From the NCBI RefSeq assembly GCF_040096075.1, contig NZ_JBBMFJ010000007.1:1-64000 (forward strand): a stretch of 64,000 bases of DNA, read 5' to 3'. Below the pieces are notes generated by a model, which was not told the origin of the DNA, did not search any database, and saw only the letters and a program-made list of their open reading frames with translations. Numbering within the stretch: the first letter of the stretch is position 1; each line of letters opens with the position of its first letter. Of the stretch, positions 7,895 through 15,038 are shown piece after piece. The translations under genes were made by a program, and so were the position numbers. Source of the stretch: Brotaphodocola faecis. Lineage in GTDB: Bacteria; Bacillota; Clostridia; Lachnospirales; Lachnospiraceae.

Positions 7895-9079
7895 ATGAGC
7901 AAAGGCAGATTTGGAATTCATGGCGGTCAGTACATTCCGGAAACTCTGATGAATGCAGTGATCGAGCTGGAAGAGGCGTACAACCGTTACAAGGATGACC
8001 CGGAATTCAACCGGGAACTGACCACGATGTTAAATGAGTATGCAGGAAGACCGTCCCGTCTTTACTACGCGGAGCGCATGACAAAGGATCTGGGTGGAGC
8101 AAAGATTTACTTAAAGCGCGAGGATCTAAACCATACCGGCGCACACAAGATCAACAACGTGATCGGTCAGATGCTCCTGGCCAAGAAGATGGGCAAGACC
8201 AGAGTCATTGCCGAGACCGGAGCCGGTCAGCATGGCGTGGCCACCGCAACGGTAGCAGCCCTCATGGGAATGGAATGTGAGGTCTTCATGGGAAGGGAGG
8301 ATACCGAGCGCCAGGCCTTAAACGTATACCGGATGCGCCTGTTAGGTGCCAAGGTTCACGCAGTTACCTCCGGAACCGGAACCTTAAAGGATGCGGTGTC
8401 TGAGACCATGAGAGAGTGGACCAACCGCATTGAGGATACCCACTACGTTCTGGGATCCTGCATGGGACCGCACCCGTTCCCGACCATTGTCAGGGATTTC
8501 CAGTCTGTCATCTCCAAAGAGATTAAGGAGCAGATGTTAGAGAAGGAAGGACGGCTTCCAGATGCTGTGCTGGCCTGTGTGGGTGGCGGATCCAATGCCA
8601 TCGGTGCCTTCTATAACTTCATCGAAGATAAGGATGTACAGCTCATCGGCTGTGAGGCAGCAGGACGGGGCGTAAACACTGCGGAGACAGCGGCCACCAT
8701 TGCCACCGGACGCCTGGGTATCTTCCACGGAATGAAATCCTACTTCTGCCAGGATGAATACGGACAGATCGCACCGGTATATTCCATCTCCGCCGGACTG
8801 GATTATCCAGGCATCGGACCGGAGCATGCGGCACTCTTTGATGCAGGCCGCGCCCAGTATGTAGCCATCACCGATGAGGAAGCCGTGGAGGCCTTTGAGT
8901 ATCTGTCACGGACCGAGGGCATCATCCCAGCCATCGAGAGCGCCCATGCTATTGCTCATGCCATGAAGCTGGCACCGGCTATGGGAAAAGACAAGATCAT
9001 TGTCGTAAATGTATCCGGAAGAGGAGATAAAGACTGTGTATCCGTAGCGAGATACAGAGGGGAGGACTTACATGAGTAA
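7895..9079 (+). CDS. trpB: Tryptophan synthase beta chain
   Basis: This 394-residue PLP enzyme joins indole to L-serine to make tryptophan. Lys85 in NHTGAHKINN forms the internal aldimine. The glycine-rich phosphate loop GGGSNAIG and the serine-binding ETGAGQHG are present. The sequence is the canonical TrpB1 type that pairs with TrpA. The start follows GAGGAGG directly after the T-box terminator. It overlaps trpA by 8 nt, implying coupled synthesis of the alpha2beta2 complex. No other trp gene is in the window, so the remaining steps are encoded elsewhere or the cell salvages indole. Confidence 0.97.
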   Translation: MSKGRFGIHGGQYIPETLMNAVIELEEAYNRYKDDPEFNRELTTMLNEYAGRPSRLYYAERMTKDLGGAKIYLKREDLNHTGAHKINNVIGQMLLAKKMGKTRVIAETGAGQHGVATATVAALMGMECEVFMGREDTERQALNVYRMRLLGAKVHAVTSGTGTLKDAVSETMREWTNRIEDTHYVLGSCMGPHPFPTIVRDFQSVISKEIKEQMLEKEGRLPDAVLACVGGGSNAIGAFYNFIEDKDVQLIGCEAAGRGVNTAETAATIATGRLGIFHGMKSYFCQDEYGQIAPVYSISAGLDYPGIGPEHAALFDAGRAQYVAITDEEAVEAFEYLSRTEGIIPAIESAHAIAHAMKLAPAMGKDKIIVVNVSGRGDKDCVSVARYRGEDLHE

Positions 9080-9848
9080 TATCGCAAAGGCATTTGAAAA
9101 AGGAAAAGCATTCATCCCGTTCATCACCTGTGGGGATCCGTCCCTGGAGGTAACCGAAAAAATTGTTTACGCCATGGAAAAGGCAGGGGCAGACTTAATC
9201 GAGCTTGGCATCCCGTTTTCCGATCCGACGGCGGAGGGCCCGGTGATCCAGGAGGCCAACATCCGTGCGTTATCCGGCGGCGTTACCACGGACAAGATTT
9301 TTGATATGGTTGTGAAAATCCGAAAAAACACCCAGATTCCGATGGTGTTTATGACCTACGCCAATGTGGTTTACTCCTATGGAACGGAGCATTTTGTAAA
9401 AAAGGCAGCAGAGATCGGCATGGATGGCCTGATCCTGCCGGATGTGCCGTTTGAGGAGAAGGAAGAGTTTGATGTGGTGTGCCGCAAGTACGGACTGGAT
9501 CTGATATCCCTGATTGCTCCGACCTCCCATGACCGCATCCGCATGATCGCGAAGGAGGCGAATGGCTTTGTTTACTGTGTATCGTCCCTCGGTGTAACTG
9601 GTATGAGAAGTGAGATCACCACTGACATCGGAGCCATGGTGAAGCTGGTGAAGGAAGCGAAAGACATTCCGTGCGCGGTTGGATTTGGTATCTCCACCCC
9701 GGAGCAGGCCGCGAAGATGGCCGGACTTTCGGACGGAGCCATTGTGGGATCGGCCATTGTGAAGCTTTGCAAAGAGTATGGAGCGGATGCGCCGGAGCAT
9801 GTTGGGGAATATGTAAAGGCCATGTGTGAGGCCGTTCACAGGATGTAA
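9072..9848 (+). CDS. trpA: Tryptophan synthase alpha chain
   Basis: This 258-residue TIM barrel cleaves indole-3-glycerol phosphate to indole, which is channelled to TrpB. The catalytic motif LIELGIPFSDPTAEGP holds Glu44 (Glu49 in E. coli). The second catalytic acid, Asp60 in E. coli (DPLADGP), is Glu55 here. The phosphate loops GVTGMRSE and VGFGISTPEQA are present. It shares the trpB transcript through an 8-nt overlap and the T-box leader. No clear terminator was found in the next 70 nt. Confidence 0.97.
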   Translation: MSNIAKAFEKGKAFIPFITCGDPSLEVTEKIVYAMEKAGADLIELGIPFSDPTAEGPVIQEANIRALSGGVTTDKIFDMVVKIRKNTQIPMVFMTYANVVYSYGTEHFVKKAAEIGMDGLILPDVPFEEKEEFDVVCRKYGLDLISLIAPTSHDRIRMIAKEANGFVYCVSSLGVTGMRSEITTDIGAMVKLVKEAKDIPCAVGFGISTPEQAAKMAGLSDGAIVGSAIVKLCKEYGADAPEHVGEYVKAMCEAVHRM

Positions 9849-9913
9849 AAATCCGGAATGGGCTGCAGCTTCAGCATTTGTCAGGCTGTGTCGAAATATG
9901 ACGGATTATCGAG

Positions 9914-9942
9914 TTGTTATTTTCCGCGCAAAATGTTATCAT
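9914..9942 (+). promoter_or_regulatory. Promoter of the GGDEF/HD-GYP gene
   Basis: TTGTTA (9914-9919), a 17-nt spacer and TATCAT (9937-9942), about 70 nt upstream of the ATG. Confidence 0.6.
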
Positions 9943-10012
9943 AGATATATGATTTAACGCAGATCGAAAAATATCAGAAAACAGATCTGGCGCGCGAAAA
10001 GGCGGAACATAC

Positions 10013-11944
10013 ATGGCAGTAGACGAAAAGATAACAGCCAGACAGGCAGAAAAAGAAATAGAAAACTTCAAAAAGGTATTTCAGGCCGTCCGCCTGTTCA
10101 CGGTTGAGGACGCAGACCATATCCGGGAGTCCTGCAGAGAAAATCAGAGTGGGTGTGAGAAATGTAATTTTCAGGAAATGGAACAGCAGTGTCAGAACTG
10201 CGTGGTTGCGAATGCGGCCGCCAGCAGAAGTGAGCGCGGAAAACTGGAGGTTTTTGACGGGGTTCTTTATCAGCTGATTGCCCGGTATGTGGAAATCGGT
10301 GGAAAAGAGTACGTGATGGAGCTGATCCGTCTCCTGGATAACAAATGGTCATTTGGCCAGCTGAACCATGAAAAGCTTGTGGATCTGTTTGTTCATTATA
10401 ATGATAAACTTTACAAAGATGCCATTACGGATGCGTTCAACCGCCGTTATTATGAAGACGAAATGAAAGAGCGTGAGTGGACAGCGGGAATTGCCCTTGT
10501 AGATCTGGATGATTTTAAGCTCTACAACGATACCTATGGCCACAATGCCGGAGACATGGCTCTTCGCACGGTTGCGGATGTCGTGAGAAAACATACCCGC
10601 AAATCCGATTGCCTGATCCGTTTCGGAGGAGATGAATTTCTTCTGGTCATGCCGGATATTGCGGAAGATGTTTTTAACAAAAAACTCCAGACTATCAAGA
10701 AACGGGTACATGAGGCCAACATTCCAGGCTATACCAAATTGCAGATTTCCATCAGTGTAGGCGGAACACTCTGCCAGAACGAAAAGATTGATGCTGCGGT
10801 TACCAGAGCGGATCATCTCATGTATCAGGCGAAGAACAACAAAAATATGGTGGTGACGGAGCAGGAAGAAAGCAGGCTGAAACAAAGCGGTGCCGTGCAT
10901 AAACAGAAGATCCTTGTAGTCGATGATTCCGAGATGAACCGGGAAATTCTCATCACCATGCTGGAAGATGATTTCGATATCATTGTGGCTGAGAACGGAA
11001 TGGAATGCATGGAACTCCTGAAGCAGTACGGAAAGGAAATCTCTGTGGTGCTTCTCGATATTGTCATGCCGGTTATGGATGGCTTTGAGGTCCTGACACA
11101 CATGAACCGGAACCGCTGGATCGAGGATATTCCGGTCATCATGATTTCCAGTGAAGAGTCCGACGCATACATGCGCCGGGCGTTCCAGCTTAGGGTATCT
11201 GATTACATCAGCAGGCCCTTTGACAACTATGTGGTCCGCCAGAGAGTGTTTAACACCATTAAGCTGTACGCAAAGCAGCGCCGCCTGATCGCGCTGGTAT
11301 CTGACCATATTCATGAGAATGAGAAAAACAGCCAGATGATGATCGAAGTATTAAGCCAGATCGTGGAATTCCGAAATGGAGAGAGCGGCCTTCATGTGCT
11401 GCATATTAAGATTCTGACAGAAATGCTGTTAGAAGGCATTCTGCAGCGCACAGACCAGTACCGCCTGACACCGGAAACATGCCAGATGATCTCGATTGCG
11501 TCCGCGTTCCATGATATCGGAAAAATTGGAATTGATGAGAAAATCCTGAATAAGCCGGGAAAACTGACTGCGGAAGAATTTGCCGAGATGAAGAAGCATA
11601 CCCTGATCGGCGCTTCCATGCTGAGCAAGATGGAGCGCTATAAAGATGAGCCGCTGATCGACATTGCCTATCAGATCTGCCGCTGGCATCATGAGCGGTA
11701 TGATGGAAAAGGCTACCCGGACGGACTGGTGGGAGACGAGATCCCGATTTCCGCCCAGATCGTATCCCTGGCCGATGTCTACGATGCCCTCATCAGTGAA
11801 CGCGCCTACAAGAAGGGTTTCACCCATGAACGTGCGATTGAGATGATCCTTGGGGGTGAATGCGGAACCTTCAATCCGATTTTGATTGAGTGCTTTATGG
11901 AGATTGAGCAGAAGATCAAGCAGAAAATGCTGGAGATCCAGTAA
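10013..11944 (+). CDS. GGDEF-REC-HD-GYP cyclic-di-GMP regulator
   Basis: This 643-residue soluble protein has a rare domain order. An N-terminal region carries a cysteine cluster (Cys41, 48, 51, 60, 63). It is followed by a GGDEF diguanylate cyclase domain (about 135-282, intact GGDEF at 205-209, with a product-inhibition I-site RKSD five residues before it). Next is a response-regulator receiver (about 298-415, phospho-acceptor Asp349 in LLDIVMP, acidic pair Asp304-305). Last is an HD-GYP phosphodiesterase (about 440-640, His500-Asp501, HHERYDGKGYPDG at 559-571). Both making and breaking activities look intact, so the receiver may switch between them. No kinase gene is adjacent. The gene is monocistronic, between its own promoter and a bidirectional terminator. 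Confidence 0.93.
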   Translation: MAVDEKITARQAEKEIENFKKVFQAVRLFTVEDADHIRESCRENQSGCEKCNFQEMEQQCQNCVVANAAASRSERGKLEVFDGVLYQLIARYVEIGGKEYVMELIRLLDNKWSFGQLNHEKLVDLFVHYNDKLYKDAITDAFNRRYYEDEMKEREWTAGIALVDLDDFKLYNDTYGHNAGDMALRTVADVVRKHTRKSDCLIRFGGDEFLLVMPDIAEDVFNKKLQTIKKRVHEANIPGYTKLQISISVGGTLCQNEKIDAAVTRADHLMYQAKNNKNMVVTEQEESRLKQSGAVHKQKILVVDDSEMNREILITMLEDDFDIIVAENGMECMELLKQYGKEISVVLLDIVMPVMDGFEVLTHMNRNRWIEDIPVIMISSEESDAYMRRAFQLRVSDYISRPFDNYVVRQRVFNTIKLYAKQRRLIALVSDHIHENEKNSQMMIEVLSQIVEFRNGESGLHVLHIKILTEMLLEGILQRTDQYRLTPETCQMISIASAFHDIGKIGIDEKILNKPGKLTAEEFAEMKKHTLIGASMLSKMERYKDEPLIDIAYQICRWHHERYDGKGYPDGLVGDEIPISAQIVSLADVYDALISERAYKKGFTHERAIEMILGGECGTFNPILIECFMEIEQKIKQKMLEIQ

Positions 11945-11958
11945 ATCATAATATGAGA

Positions 11959-12018
11959 AAGCAGCGAAACTGCCGGACAGGCACCAGGATGGTGCCGCCC
12001 GGCAGTTTCGTTGCTTTC
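11959..12018. terminator. Bidirectional terminator between convergent genes
   Basis: GCAGCGAAACTGCCGG pairs with CCGGCAGTTTCGTTGC around an inner GGCACCA/TGGTGCC hairpin, with T-rich ends on both strands. It separates the cyclic-di-GMP gene from the convergent exonuclease gene. Confidence 0.85.
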
Positions 12019-12026
12019 CAATATTG

Positions 12027-13118
12027 TTATTTTAGATAGGAAAGAATTGCTTTTATGTATTTCTGCAGGGCAGCTTCATCGGCCAGGTATACATCGCCCA
12101 GGGCGGCGTAGCGCATTTTATCTTTGTATTCCTGTTTCATGACCGGCTCCCAGATATCTTCAAACTGGGGCAGGAAAAAGCCGGTGGTTTTGGTGTAGCA
12201 GTTGGATGCGCACGCTTTCACGCGGGCATCTTTGTCTACGCAGGCTCCGATGCTTTTGTGGACGGCCCGGTCTTCAAAGGGCAGATAGTAGTAGTCCTTA
12301 TAGTCCGGGTAGAAATGCTTTAAGGTTCCTTCTGTCAGCTCTATCAGGAAGGTGATCTGGTCTTTCTCCATTACGCAGCGTGCCGGAGGCATGGAAGCCT
12401 TTACCGGAACCGGAAGGGAGCAGGAGCTTTTGCAGGTCAGCTTTAAAAGATGCCTGCAGCGTCCATTTGCGCCCGGTTCATCTACAATTTCCTGTTCAGA
12501 CAATGTGAAGGGCTGCTCCAGAAAATCCGGGTAATTCAGGATCGGGAGGATAGAGGGCATGCCTTTTAAATCGTCTTCGTTGTGCAGAATGAGCAAGTCA
12601 TACGGATCTTCTTCATGAGTCATCAGATAATCTTTGTATACCTCGATGAGCTGTCCGCCATTGTACTTATCCGTGCGGGCAATGCCAAGAAACTGCTCAA
12701 TGGTTTTCTGCTTTAAGCTGTCCAGTCCAAGCAGGTTCCGGTACGGCTTTACTTTTTTGTAAATATCAAAGCTGGCAACATCGGAAAAGCTGTAGGGCAG
12801 GTTAAAATGCTTGCAGCGTTTTTGTAAAAACGGGATATCGAAGCCGTCTCCATTGAAATGGACCACGGTTTTATACTGTTTCAGAAAATCGAAGAAGTGA
12901 TCCAGCAGGTCTTTTTCTGCCGCTTTGGTATCGGCAAACCACTGGATCAGGTTCCAGGTATTTTCCTTATAATAGGTGCAGCCGATCAGATACAGCTGGC
13001 ACCGGTCACCGGAGAAGCCGGTGGTTTCAATATCAAAAAAGAGAAGCTCCTCCAGCTTTCCGATCCGCTCTAGCGGGTAGGTGTCGGGAAGCCGGAGCTT
13101 TTTTTCTATGGTGATCAA
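12027..13118 (-). CDS. YprB-like RNase H-fold exonuclease
   Basis: This protein of about 363 residues belongs to the DEDD 3'-5' exonuclease superfamily (YprB-like). Candidate metal-binding acids are Asp29 and Glu31 in LLFFDIETTGF, the Asp in HFNGDGFDIPFL, and HNEDD near the end of the domain. The C-terminal third is unassigned and has several cysteines. I start it at TTG (13118), nine bases after AAGGAG. A longer ORF up to 13232 would run through the 27-bp mobile repeat and the -10 box of a perfect promoter, so it cannot be the true start. Its role, RNA or DNA processing, is not known for the family. Confidence 0.82.
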   Translation of the reverse strand: MITIEKKLRLPDTYPLERIGKLEELLFFDIETTGFSGDRCQLYLIGCTYYKENTWNLIQWFADTKAAEKDLLDHFFDFLKQYKTVVHFNGDGFDIPFLQKRCKHFNLPYSFSDVASFDIYKKVKPYRNLLGLDSLKQKTIEQFLGIARTDKYNGGQLIEVYKDYLMTHEEDPYDLLILHNEDDLKGMPSILPILNYPDFLEQPFTLSEQEIVDEPGANGRCRHLLKLTCKSSCSLPVPVKASMPPARCVMEKDQITFLIELTEGTLKHFYPDYKDYYYLPFEDRAVHKSIGACVDKDARVKACASNCYTKTTGFFLPQFEDIWEPVMKQEYKDKMRYAALGDVYLADEAALQKYIKAILSYLK

Positions 13119-13148
13119 TGTGTTGAACTCCTTATCTTTGGAAGTGTT

Positions 13149-13175
13149 GTAACTGTGAGGGTACTGAACAGTTAC
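13149..13175 (-). repeat. 27-bp palindromic element, copy 1, with 8-bp target duplication
   Basis: The unit has arms GTAACTGT and ACAGTTAC around GAGGGTACTGA. It is bracketed by perfect direct repeats GAAGTGTT at 13141-13148 and 13176-13183, as expected for a transposed element. It lies in the 5' untranslated leader of the YprB-like gene, between its promoter and its ribosome site, where it would form a hairpin in the mRNA. Confidence 0.88.
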
Positions 13176-13203
13176 GAAGTGTTGGCAGATGAACTGCAAC
13201 TCG

Positions 13204-13232
13204 ATTATAGCGGTGGAAAGATGTGATGTCAA
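13204..13232 (-). promoter_or_regulatory. Promoter of the YprB-like gene
   Basis: On the minus strand, TTGACA (13232-13227), a 17-nt spacer and TATAAT (13209-13204): a perfect consensus sigma-A promoter. Confidence 0.85.
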
Positions 13233-13244
13233 ATCGAATTATTC

Positions 13245-13273
13245 TTGATAGGGCGCGGGATTTTCGTTATACT
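13245..13273 (+). promoter_or_regulatory. Promoter of the small protein/methyltransferase pair
   Basis: TTGATA (13245-13250), a 17-nt spacer and TATACT (13268-13273), 35 nt before the ATG at 13308. It is back to back with the YprB promoter. Confidence 0.75.
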
Positions 13274-13307
13274 GATGAAGATGAAAAGGAAAGAGGAATA
13301 AATTATC

Positions 13308-13508
13308 ATGTGGAAAATCAGGCATATTTTTGATGGAGATTATGGATGCGAAGGCCGGCTTCCCGGGCAGGCTCCGAAGGTTTCCGTGACATTAGCCGAT
13401 GAAGATGGAAATGAGCGCTATGTTTCCGTGGAGGATGCGTGGCTGACAGAGCGGGGGCTGGATGTGGGAGATATCTGGCCGGAAGAAGGGGAGAAGGGCT
13501 GCTCATGA
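13308..13508 (+). CDS. Small acidic protein of unknown function (66 aa)
   Basis: A 66-residue protein starting at ATG after AAAGAGGAA, with its own promoter. I do not recognise it. It is polar and acidic, with no signal peptide or membrane segment. Its pattern (CEGRLPGQAPKVSVTL...YVSVEDAWL) suggests a compact beta-rich fold. It overlaps the methyltransferase start by ATGA, so the two are translated as a pair and may act together. Confidence 0.7.
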   Translation: MWKIRHIFDGDYGCEGRLPGQAPKVSVTLADEDGNERYVSVEDAWLTERGLDVGDIWPEEGEKGCS

Positions 13509-14116
13509 GCGGAAGGAGCATGGAACAGGAAGAAAACCAGTGGGACCGCCTGCTGAAGATCAAGACTATGGGGCGGGATGATTCCAACGCGGATCAGTAC
13601 CGCTATCCCTATGAGCCGACTCCGTATGCTGTGTTAGAGCGCCTGGCCAACAGCGGATGGATCCGGAAAGGAGATACGCTTTTAGATTACGGCTGCGGCA
13701 AAGGGCGGGTAGACTGCTATCTTTCCTATCAGACCAGGTGTCACAGCATTGGTGTAGAGTATGATCCGCGCATTTATGAGGCGGCAGCGGAGAATCAAAA
13801 GACGGCAGTATCCGGTGGAAGGACAGAGTTTGTTCTGGCAGATGCAGGAGAGTTTCCAGTGCCGGAAGCAGTGAACCGGGCATATTTTTTCAATCCGTTT
13901 TCGGTAGAATTATTACAGAAAGTGATTCACCGGATTCTGGATTCCTGGTACGAGAGACCAAGGGAGATCCGGCTGTTTTTCTATTATCCGTCTGACGAAT
14001 ATATGGCATATCTGATGACGGTGGAAGAACTGATGTTTGCAGATGAGATTGACTGTCGGGATCTGTTTGACGGGAAAGATGCGAGAGAGCGGATTGTGGA
14101 GTTTATGCTGGAGTGA
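13505..14116 (+). CDS. Class I SAM-dependent methyltransferase
   Basis: This 203-residue protein has motif I LLDYGCGKGRVDCYL, followed by GVEYDPR, an acidic ribose-binding strand end, and VLADAGEF. These mark an S-adenosylmethionine-binding Rossmann fold. The ATG at 13505 overlaps the upstream stop (ATGA). An in-frame GTG at 13439 lies inside the neighbouring gene and is not needed. After motif IV-like YFFNPFSVELL, aromatic and proline residues recall RNA or small-molecule methyltransferases, but the substrate is unknown. Confidence 0.82.
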   Translation: MSGRSMEQEENQWDRLLKIKTMGRDDSNADQYRYPYEPTPYAVLERLANSGWIRKGDTLLDYGCGKGRVDCYLSYQTRCHSIGVEYDPRIYEAAAENQKTAVSGGRTEFVLADAGEFPVPEAVNRAYFFNPFSVELLQKVIHRILDSWYERPREIRLFFYYPSDEYMAYLMTVEELMFADEIDCRDLFDGKDARERIVEFMLE

Positions 14117-14120
14117 AGAA

Positions 14121-14148
14121 GGGGGCAGTTGTAAAATTGCCCCTCTTT
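14121..14148 (+). terminator. Terminator after the methyltransferase gene
   Basis: GGGGCAGTT pairs with AATTGCCCC around GTAA and is followed by TCTTT. Confidence 0.75.
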
Positions 14149-14199
14149 AGCAAAAAGATAAACAAAAAAGCAACCTGCTTTCACAGATTGCCTTATTAG

Positions 14200-14273
14200 T
14201 AGCGGAAGGGAGATTTGAACTCTCGACACCACGGGTATGAACCGTGTGCTCTAGCCAACTGAGCTATTCCGCC
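14200..14273 (-). tRNA. tRNA-Met (anticodon CAT, elongator type)
   Basis: The cloverleaf begins GGCGGAATAGCTCAG on the minus strand, with anticodon loop TTCATAC (CAT) and T arm GAGAGTTCAAATCTCC. The acceptor starts with G1 paired to C72, unlike initiator tRNA. A tRNA-Ile2 (CAT read after lysidine modification) is the alternative. It shares a transcript with tRNA-Val. Confidence 0.9.
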
Positions 14274-14287
14274 ATATTTAATTGGTA

Positions 14288-14360
14288 TGGGGCCTATAGG
14301 GCTCGAACCTATGACCCTCTGCTTGTAAGGCAGATGCTCTCCCAGCTGAGCTAAGACCCC
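14288..14360 (-). tRNA. tRNA-Val (anticodon TAC)
   Basis: The cloverleaf begins GGGGTCTTAGCTCAG on the minus strand, with anticodon loop CTTACAA (TAC) and T arm ATAGGTTCGAGCCCTAT. It is transcribed first, with tRNA-Met following 14 nt on. It is divergent from valS, whose T-box should sense this tRNA. Confidence 0.95.
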
Positions 14361-14403
14361 ATATTTGCTGTCTGAGTGATGCCTCACTCAACAGTGCTTA
14401 CGT

Positions 14404-14432
14404 AGTATAACGCTTATTGTTTTAATTGTCAA
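14404..14432 (-). promoter_or_regulatory. Promoter of the tRNA-Val/tRNA-Met operon
   Basis: On the minus strand, TTGACA (14432-14427), a 17-nt spacer and TATACT (14409-14404), about 44 nt before tRNA-Val. Confidence 0.85.
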
Positions 14433-14619
14433 CACTTTTTGTACAATTTTTTAAAATTATTTTCGTGTTATGGTTGCTTTTGGACTTTTGGAACGTTTAT
14501 AATAGAAGCAGAAGGAAGATGGAATGAAAACAATCCTGTCCTATGGAATTGCCTGCTATAAAAAGGAGTGCGTTGTTCGCTGCAAAAATTAAAAGAATCA
14601 TAAATTTTCCCGAAACCCC

Positions 14620-14648
14620 TTGCAACTTCGCGCTCTTTGCTTTAAAAT
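14620..14648 (+). promoter_or_regulatory. Promoter of the valS leader
   Basis: TTGCAA (14620-14625), a 17-nt spacer and TAAAAT (14643-14648), just before the T-box leader. The roughly 190 nt between this and the divergent tRNA promoter hold no gene I can see. Confidence 0.7.
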
Positions 14649-14654
14649 ATTCAC

Positions 14655-14980
14655 GATATGCAAACAGGCTGGGAAGAAGAGGAGTACGTCGTAAGCTTCT
14701 GTCAGAGAGGACCGTCCATCGGCTGAAAGGCGGTTTCAGAGGGCACGCACGGAAGGTAGCTTCGGAGCCGGAATCCTGAATCATGTCTGGAGCGCAGAGT
14801 GTTTCGAACTGGCATCTGCGAACCGGACCGATACAAAGTAGGGGTTCCCGTCTGATCCGCGTTAAGGAGACAGCTGTTGTTCATGAAGCAGCAGTGACAA
14901 AGTGAGAAACAAAGGTGGTACCGCGGAACTTTTCGCCCTTTATGCAGAATGCAGATTCTGCATGGAGGGCTTTCTTTTTA
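14655..14980 (+). promoter_or_regulatory. T-box leader of valS (tRNA-Val sensing)
   Basis: The leader has AGGAGTACG at the base of stem I, a distal AGAGAGGACCG stem, a GGAAGGTAGC segment in which GTA (14756-14758) is the likely valine specifier, the linker GCGTTAA, and the T-box AAGGTGGTACCGCGG (about 14912-14926). The terminator GCCCT/AGGGC with inner GCAGAA/TTCTGC and a T-rich end is at 14935-14980. The specifier is one base further from GAA than in the trp leader, so its exact position is less certain. Confidence 0.88.
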
Positions 14981-15038
14981 TAACGCAGGGGCCCGCCATG
15001 AAAAAGAAGATTTCTACCCATACAGAAAGGAAATGACC

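Noticed and set aside
10349..11314. 321-codon minus-strand frame
   Set aside because: Antisense to the GGDEF-REC-HD-GYP gene, whose motifs are clear on the plus strand.
13119..13232. Longer N-terminus for the YprB-like gene
   Set aside because: It would be translated through the mobile repeat and would start inside the -35 box of a consensus promoter; a TTG with AAGGAG fits better.
13439..13504. Upstream GTG start for the methyltransferase
   Set aside because: It overlaps the 66-residue ORF, while ATG 13505 gives the usual ATGA overlap.
14949..15038. Upstream start for valS
   Set aside because: It lies inside the T-box terminator hairpin; the ATG at 15039 has a ribosome site.
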